Below, in pieces: positions 58,925 through 64,000 of a stretch of DNA of 64,000 nucleotides; position 1 is the stretch's first letter; every line of letters starts with the position of its first letter. Source of the DNA: an uncultured Candidatus Saccharibacteria bacterium (GTDB taxonomy: Bacteria; Patescibacteriota; Saccharimonadia; Saccharimonadales; Saccharimonadaceae); contig CALHWD010000019.1 in assembly GCA_938036825.1 (NCBI GenBank), positions 1-64,000 of the forward strand. The letters are read 5' to 3'. The notes below the pieces were generated by a model, which was not told where the DNA came from, made no database searches, and was given only the letters and a program-made list of their open reading frames with translations. The position numbers were made by a program, and so were the translations under genes.

Positions 58925-59275
58925 CTATGGTACGCACTGCCAGGTTGGCTGAGCCTGCTGATGGCTAACAATGGCGCGCGTGCCATGGTGGTGAGCCGTG
59001 CAATATGCTTGCATATTAAGGCTACCCTTGTCTGTGAAGGTAAAGCCTGAGAAAAGCGATATCGAGTAGGTGAGGTTGTAGCACGACCACCCGTATGGGT
59101 TGCTCTTACCAAGCGTATATGCGCCCGTATGGTGCTGATGCGTGCACACCTCGTGTGGCTGTATGGTATGCACTGGCACTGCTGCAGCTGACCCGGTGGG
59201 GACGCCAGCGCATCCAGCAATGGCGCATGCAACCACTCCGGTAGCAAAAAGTGTGTGCCAAAGCGTTCTTGTCAT
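58925..59275 (-). CDS. small secreted lipoprotein with four cysteines
   Basis: This 116-residue protein has a signal peptide ending in the lipobox AIAGC (C22 lipidated). The mature domain has four cysteines (in HEVCTHQHH, GWSCYNL, QAYCTAHHH and WQCVP), enough for two disulfides, and many histidines. AAGGAGGAG precedes the ATG. No family recognised. The His clusters may bind metal. It probably shares a transcript with the small membrane protein downstream. Confidence 0.75.
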   Translation of the reverse strand: MTRTLWHTLFATGVVACAIAGCAGVPTGSAAAVPVHTIQPHEVCTHQHHTGAYTLGKSNPYGWSCYNLTYSISLFSGFTFTDKGSLNMQAYCTAHHHGTRAIVSHQQAQPTWQCVP

Positions 59276-59526
59276 ACTCCTCCTTATGATGAAGTAATAG
59301 TTGCTAAGCCGAGGGCATGCCTTGATTGTAATGGATTAGCTATGCTCTCGCAACAGAAAATAGATAAATCAGCAAGAAGCACGAACAAGAACAGAGATAA
59401 AGGTTGTATATTATACATCACTATGTTGCTTGACAATATGAGGGAGTGGCTGTTGGTGTGGCGAAGCTAAACGAGTATGAAGATCGGCAGTGTGCGCTAT
59501 GCCATAAAATATGAGACAATCATAGT

Positions 59527-60501
59527 ATGATACTTGGGATTGACGAAGTTGGGCGCGGGCCATGGGCGGGGCCGCTGGTGGTTGGCGCAGTGGTGCTGGG
59601 TGGTGCGGCGATTGATGGGCTGGACGACAGCAAGAAACTGACGAAAAAACGCCGCGAAGCCCTTGCTCAACTCATCCAAGAGCAGGCAGCGGCGTATGCG
59701 CTTGGCTGGGTAAGCGCGGCGGAGCTGGATGATGTAGGGATGAGCGAAGCCCTCCGCCTAGCAACGCGGCGAGCGGTAGAGGCTGTGCAGCAGCAATGCC
59801 GCGAGCAAGCTATTGCGCTCACGGAGATTGTGATCGATGGCAGGGTGAACTTCTTGGCTGGGACGGCATTAGAGCGGTACGTCACGATGCTACCCAAGGC
59901 AGATGCATTGGTGCCAAGTGTCTCGGCGGCGTCAATCATTGCGAAGGTGGCGCGTGACCAGTATATGGCCGCGCAAGATGTGCTCTACCCCGGCTATGGC
60001 TTTGCGGCGCATGCTGGCTATGGCACAGCGCAGCACCGAGCGGCGATTGCCACCCACGGAGTGACACCACTGCATCGGCTCAGCTTCAAACCGCTCCAGC
60101 ACTACCGCAACGATGATCCTCGCCCAGCAGACGAAGTGCATACTACTCAGCAGTCTGATACACCAACCACACGCGGCAATGCTGGCGAATCAGCTGCAGC
60201 CGCCGCTTTGCAGCAGCACGGCCACCAGATTGTGGCGCGCAACTGGCGGACGAAGTACTGTGAGATCGATATTATTTCGAAACGTGGAGACACACTATAC
60301 TTTGCTGAGGTGAAGCATCGCACGGATGATTATGCGGGCGATGGCCTCGCAGCGATTACCCGCAAGAAGCGCAACCAAATGCACTATGCCGCGCGGTTCT
60401 ATGCACACCACGAACACATCACCACTATGAACCTCCAACTCATTGCGATTGCTACTAGTGGTAGCCCGCCGCGGGTGGTGCGGATTGAAACCGTTGAGTA
60501 G
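59527..60501 (+). CDS. rnhB: ribonuclease HII fused to a YraN-type nuclease domain
   Basis: Residues 1-200 are RNase HII (GIDEVGRGPWAGPLVVGAVV, DDSKKLTKKRRE, VIDGRVNF, SAASIIAKVARD), which cuts RNA in RNA-DNA hybrids and at single ribonucleotides. A T/Q-rich linker (200-217) leads to a YraN/UPF0102 domain (218-320): GNAGESAAAAALQQHGHQIV, ARNWRTKYCEIDII and LYFAEVKHRTDD, a PD-(D/E)XK-like nuclease fold. The two are separate neighbouring genes in many bacteria. GACAAT (59515-59520) lies six bases before the ATG. Confidence 0.92.
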   Translation: MILGIDEVGRGPWAGPLVVGAVVLGGAAIDGLDDSKKLTKKRREALAQLIQEQAAAYALGWVSAAELDDVGMSEALRLATRRAVEAVQQQCREQAIALTEIVIDGRVNFLAGTALERYVTMLPKADALVPSVSAASIIAKVARDQYMAAQDVLYPGYGFAAHAGYGTAQHRAAIATHGVTPLHRLSFKPLQHYRNDDPRPADEVHTTQQSDTPTTRGNAGESAAAAALQQHGHQIVARNWRTKYCEIDIISKRGDTLYFAEVKHRTDDYAGDGLAAITRKKRNQMHYAARFYAHHEHITTMNLQLIAIATSGSPPRVVRIETVE

Positions 60502-60670
60502 TGACGGTTTTGCGACCTAAGGTGTATAGATCTATATTTTTCTGCGCGATCACACCTTCTTACTGCTTCGTTCGATAGAGTGCAAGAGCGCATTGTTTTT
60601 CTGACAGGTTAGCTTGCATTGGCAAAAAGCGAATAGTATCGGGAAATGCAAGGGCGCGGTTCACGTCTCG

Positions 60671-63196
60671 CTATACCTTCGTGAGTGCTGCCACAACCGC
60701 CGGGCCATCGCGCTCAATGAGCTCAACGCGGGCGGTGATGTCTGTAATGCCCATATCAATCACGCGGGTGAGGGCTGGCTCATTGCGCAGTGATGCAAAG
60801 AAACGCTGGTACTCGCCCAGCTGTTGGCGCGAAGCGAGGATGTTGCCGGCATAGCGAGGGAAGTAGTCAAAGCTCTTGTCGCTGCCGAAGTGCTCTTCAA
60901 TCCACTGCCAATTATCTTGCAGCCATTGCCACGTAGCGTCACGTGCATCGCGGTTGCGCAGCAAGTAAACAAACCAAAAGACGGTATCTTGGGTGCGGAC
61001 TGTCTCGGTATCCATTATGAGAGCAAGGAGCTTGCGAATACTTGCGGCGTCGCGCGTACTCGTCACGGCGCTGGCGATATCTTGGCGTAGGTCGCTGCTG
61101 GCTGTTGCCCGATAGTGTGCCAGAAGCTCATCAATCAGCAGCTGAGGCTGCTGGCTGTGGCGGACAACACTACTGGCAATCAGGCTGCGCAGCTCGCTAT
61201 CGAGAGCCAATAGGCCACCCACTGCGTAGCGCTGCTGCGCTTCGGCAACCACCGCAGGCTGCTCGCTGTAGAGCATGTGCGCGATGATCGTTGAGCGCAG
61301 CTTGGTGTCGTTCTCGGGTTCATCGGCGCGGGCAATCCAGCCAAGGCGGTCATAACTTTGCTGAGCGAGCTGGCCCACGAACTGCCGCAGTGCTTGCTCG
61401 GCAGGGCTGTGTGGCTCAACGAAGAGCTTGAGGTGGGCAACCACTGACGACATTACGCTCCAGACATGCTCGTCTGTCTCATTGCGGTAAGCGTCAAGGA
61501 GGGTAAGTAAGCTGGCGCTCGATACGCGACCACTCCGAGCCAGTAACAGCTGTTGGGTCAGTAAGAGTGAGCGATCGACGACAGATAGCTCACCGCGCCG
61601 CACTTGGCCAAGCAAACGCTCTAACAGTGTGTCATCATACTGCGTAATGAAGTGCGAGACATTGTCGTGATTAAGAAGGACTGGCTCATCCAGACTGCGC
61701 TCTACTACCGTGCGCTGCGTGGTGAGCAGTGCTGGAATAGCTGGTGATGAGCTATGGAGGGGGATCTGCCAGGTAGTGTCATCGGCCGCGTGTGGGCCAA
61801 TAAAGAAGCGTTGCTGCTCGAGTACTAGCTGCGAGCCGCTGTGCGAAGCTGTGACAACTGGGTAGCCAGGAGTGCGGATCCAGTGGTTCATAAGTGCAGC
61901 AACATCGCGCCCGCTGGCTTGACTCAGCGCGTGCCATAGGTCATCACCCTCGGCATTACTATAGGCATGAGTAGCAAAGTATGCCTGCAGGCCAGTACGA
62001 AAGGCGGCTTCGCCCAGCCAATGCATGAGCATGTAGAGGAGGCGTCCACCCTTGGCGTAGACAATCGCCCCGTCAAAGAGCGTACTAATTTCATCTGGAT
62101 GATGGACAGCTGTTTGAACCGGTTGCACGCCATCAATCGCATCACGGCCAAAGGCCAGTGCACCCTCGTGGTTGCAAAAATCCGTCCACACGTGCCACTC
62201 GGGGTGAATGGCATCGACCGCCAGATATTCCATCATGTTGGCAAAGCTCTCGTTAAGCCAGAGGTTATCCCACCACTTCATCGTCACCAGGTTGCCAAAC
62301 CACTGGTGGCTGAGCTCGTGGCTAATGACGGTGGCAATGTATTGCTTATCGGCGATGGTCGTCGTGGTTGGATCGGCTAGCAGGGCAGACTCACGGTAGG
62401 TGATGAGCCCCCAGTTCTCCATTGCACCGCTGCTAAAATCTGGTACTGCAACGTGATCGGATTTAGGTAAGGGGTAGGGCGTGTCGAAGTATTCATTGAA
62501 GAACTCAATTGAGCGGATGGCATGCTCAAGGGCGAAATTGAGGCTTGCAGGGGCTTGCGCTGGTGTAGCCCAGACGGACACCTCTACACCATCCTTCGTC
62601 TGACCCGTGATGTGCTGCAACTCACCCATCACGAGCGCCACCAGGTAGGTGCTCATGCGCGGCGTCTGGGTAAAGGTAGTGATAAGCCGACCATCTGCTT
62701 CCTGCTGCACCTGGACGGGCATATTGCCAAGCACCGTGATGCCCGGCTCAGTTGTAACGGTTATGTCGAAGGTTGCTTTGGCGGCAGGCTCATCAATACA
62801 AGGGAATACCTCGCGCGCATGATGACTCTCGAACTGCGTCATAAGCAATTCCTTCTTCGCGCCGTCATGCTGATAATAACAGGGGTAGAGACCATGAAGT
62901 GAGTCAGTAATTGCTGCTTCGTACGTGAGAGTAATAGTATGAGTGCCAGCACTCAGCGTTGGTAGGTGCAGCGAGATTTCGTCATCATTATGCTCCACAG
63001 AGGCTGGCTGGCCGTCGATCGTTGCGCTAGTGATCGTGAGGTCTTTGGCGTGGAGCTTAATTGGTGTATTGGCCTGCGTCGTCTCGCCAGTGATCGTCAC
63101 TTGCCCTGCAAAGTGCCGCTGCTGGCGATCGATATCCAGCGCCAGCTGATAGTGAGTTGGTATAAAAAAGTCGATGAGATGAGTAACCTGTTGCAT
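60671..63196 (-). CDS. pepN: aminopeptidase N (M1 metallopeptidase)
   Basis: This 841-residue protein has the M1 exopeptidase motif GAMENWG (257-263) and the zinc site HELSHQWFGN (293-302) with the third ligand E316 in NLWLNESFANMMEYL. The C-terminal 350 residues form the ERAP1-like helical domain. It has no signal peptide, so it works in the cytoplasm, removing N-terminal amino acids from peptides. That fits an organism that lives on host peptides. TATACT (63203-63208, leftward) ends six bases before the ATG. Confidence 0.95.
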   Translation of the reverse strand: MQQVTHLIDFFIPTHYQLALDIDRQQRHFAGQVTITGETTQANTPIKLHAKDLTITSATIDGQPASVEHNDDEISLHLPTLSAGTHTITLTYEAAITDSLHGLYPCYYQHDGAKKELLMTQFESHHAREVFPCIDEPAAKATFDITVTTEPGITVLGNMPVQVQQEADGRLITTFTQTPRMSTYLVALVMGELQHITGQTKDGVEVSVWATPAQAPASLNFALEHAIRSIEFFNEYFDTPYPLPKSDHVAVPDFSSGAMENWGLITYRESALLADPTTTTIADKQYIATVISHELSHQWFGNLVTMKWWDNLWLNESFANMMEYLAVDAIHPEWHVWTDFCNHEGALAFGRDAIDGVQPVQTAVHHPDEISTLFDGAIVYAKGGRLLYMLMHWLGEAAFRTGLQAYFATHAYSNAEGDDLWHALSQASGRDVAALMNHWIRTPGYPVVTASHSGSQLVLEQQRFFIGPHAADDTTWQIPLHSSSPAIPALLTTQRTVVERSLDEPVLLNHDNVSHFITQYDDTLLERLLGQVRRGELSVVDRSLLLTQQLLLARSGRVSSASLLTLLDAYRNETDEHVWSVMSSVVAHLKLFVEPHSPAEQALRQFVGQLAQQSYDRLGWIARADEPENDTKLRSTIIAHMLYSEQPAVVAEAQQRYAVGGLLALDSELRSLIASSVVRHSQQPQLLIDELLAHYRATASSDLRQDIASAVTSTRDAASIRKLLALIMDTETVRTQDTVFWFVYLLRNRDARDATWQWLQDNWQWIEEHFGSDKSFDYFPRYAGNILASRQQLGEYQRFFASLRNEPALTRVIDMGITDITARVELIERDGPAVVAALTKV

Positions 63197-63366
63197 AAAA
63201 CTAGTATACCGGAATTATGCACTACTCGCTATATTGCTATTGAGATGACGAGTGGTAGATCTCGATCCTCAAACTATTTTCTCAGTGTCATTCTTTCTTC
63301 CTCCTGCTACTTCATTGATAACAGGTGTGATACCACCACAAATTGACCCTATGCTATGATATGACT

Positions 63367-64000
63367 ATGGAATATCGTCGTCGCCGCGTCATAACGATGT
63401 TTTTGCTCGCTGGTATTGTCATTATTGCGCTCGCGATATATGCAGCGTGGCAGTTGGCGCAGTCAAGTCATTCACCACAGGGTAATGGCGAGGCGCTAGT
63501 AGCGCTGGAGGCATTGCCCGTTAAGGGCCGTGCGCCCAAGACTGGATATGCGCGTAGCCAATTTGGCGCGGGCTGGGCAACGACGAGTGGCTGCGATACG
63601 CGCAATATCATCCTCGCACGCGACCTCAAGCAGGCGGTGATGAGTGGTAACTGTAAAGTAGCGAGTGGCCAGCTCGACGACCCATACACAGGCAAGCGCA
63701 TCACCTTCCAGCGAGGGAGTGGCACGAGCACTGCGGTTCAGATCGACCATGTTGTTGCTCTCAGTAACGCTTGGCAAACCGGTGCACAGCAGCTCAGTAG
63801 CGAGCAGCGGCAGCAGCTTGCCAATGATCCACTTGAGCTTCTAGCGGTCGATGGCCCGGCCAACCAGCAAAAGGGCGATGGTGATGCTGCCACGTGGCTG
63901 CCTAGCCATAAGCCGTTTCGCTGCCAGTATGTTGCCCGGCAGATTGCCGTTAAGCGCAAATATCACCTCTGGGTCACCACGGGCGAAAAAGCCGCCATGC
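63367..64000 (+). CDS. secreted or membrane-anchored HNH nuclease (DUF1524-like), cut by window edge
   Basis: An open frame of 211 codons runs to the window edge. Residues 10-31 form a signal anchor. The outer domain has two cysteines (GCDTR, GNCKVA), the HNH-type core QIDHVVALSNAWQTGA, ANDPLELLAVDGPANQQKGD and DAATWLPSHKPFRCQYVARQ, the pattern of extracellular DUF1524 nucleases of Actinobacteria. It probably digests DNA outside the cell. TATGAT with TGC before it (63352-63360) ends six bases before the ATG. Confidence 0.85.
   Translation, partial: MEYRRRRVITMFLLAGIVIIALAIYAAWQLAQSSHSPQGNGEALVALEALPVKGRAPKTGYARSQFGAGWATTSGCDTRNIILARDLKQAVMSGNCKVASGQLDDPYTGKRITFQRGSGTSTAVQIDHVVALSNAWQTGAQQLSSEQRQQLANDPLELLAVDGPANQQKGDGDAATWLPSHKPFRCQYVARQIAVKRKYHLWVTTGEKAAM

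Noticed and set aside
58855..59247. N-terminal 131 codons of a longer frame joined to the 69-residue membrane protein
   Set aside because: It overlaps the well-supported lipoprotein gene on the same strand in another frame, and only the part after the ATG at 58854 looks like protein.
1..64000. CRISPR arrays, IS elements, prophage, rRNA genes, replication origin
   Set aside because: No regularly spaced repeats, transposase or integrase motifs, rRNA-like sequence or DnaA-box cluster were noticed while reading; short or diverged examples could be missed.

Overview
The window looks like a chromosomal segment of a Candidatus Saccharibacteria (TM7, Patescibacteria/CPR) genome. That is an inference from gene content, not from a database search. 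The signs are compact single-copy housekeeping genes, a GatCAB amidotransferase with a tRNA-Gln(UUG), a class III anaerobic ribonucleotide reductase, type IV pilus genes, an EXLDI-type protein, malic enzyme, many small membrane proteins of unknown function, and no amino-acid or nucleotide biosynthesis pathway. TGA works as a stop codon (nrdG, gatC), so this is not the Gracilibacteria code. Many genes have a -10 hexamer (TATACT, TATAAT or TACACT) only 4-10 nt before the start codon, which implies widespread leaderless mRNAs.

Layout. 0-5.2 kb: a truncated unknown gene, then a translation and RNA-processing block (rpmF, nusB, Nudix, rnc, rpsP, a candidate structured RNA, khpA, trmD). 5.3-12 kb: tRNA-Gln and an anaerobic RNR operon (nrdD, nrdG, a ferredoxin-NADP-reductase-like protein, a four-cysteine protein) whose promoter holds two NrdR-like boxes 31 bp apart, then a PAP2 phosphatase and a membrane protein. 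12-18 kb: rmuC, peptidase E, a secreted GH16 glucanase with leucine-rich repeats, an FMN-binding protein, a cytidine deaminase-like protein and pheS. 18-28 kb: an aquaporin, two paralogous membrane or secreted alpha/beta hydrolases around an HXXEE protein, an EXLDI protein behind a perfect 22-bp palindrome, an EVE-domain protein, pheT and a ThrE-type exporter. 28-34 kb: a membrane FKBP isomerase coupled to thioredoxin reductase, GDPD, pyrophosphatase, RelA/SpoT and a type IV pilin. 34-44.7 kb: rpe, uvrB, a membrane-tethered HNH nuclease, then a tightly packed operon gatC-gatA-orf-gatB-nudix-nudix-galU and small envelope proteins. 44.8-51 kb: dnaE, a candidate structured RNA, a SpoU methyltransferase and the pilus ATPase pilB. 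51-57 kb: two large proteins of unknown function around malic enzyme, and a lipoprotein. 57-64 kb: rplS, small membrane and lipoproteins, a ribonuclease HII-YraN fusion, aminopeptidase N, and a secreted HNH nuclease cut by the window edge.

How it fits together. The genes describe a small fermentative or anaerobic epibiont. It makes deoxynucleotides from NTPs without oxygen, charges Gln-tRNA by transamidation, carries type IV pilus parts next to cell-surface nucleases (possible DNA uptake or scavenging), and exports hydrolases (GH16, aminopeptidase, esterase-like enzymes) that could act on host or biofilm material. I saw no CRISPR array, IS element, prophage or rRNA gene.
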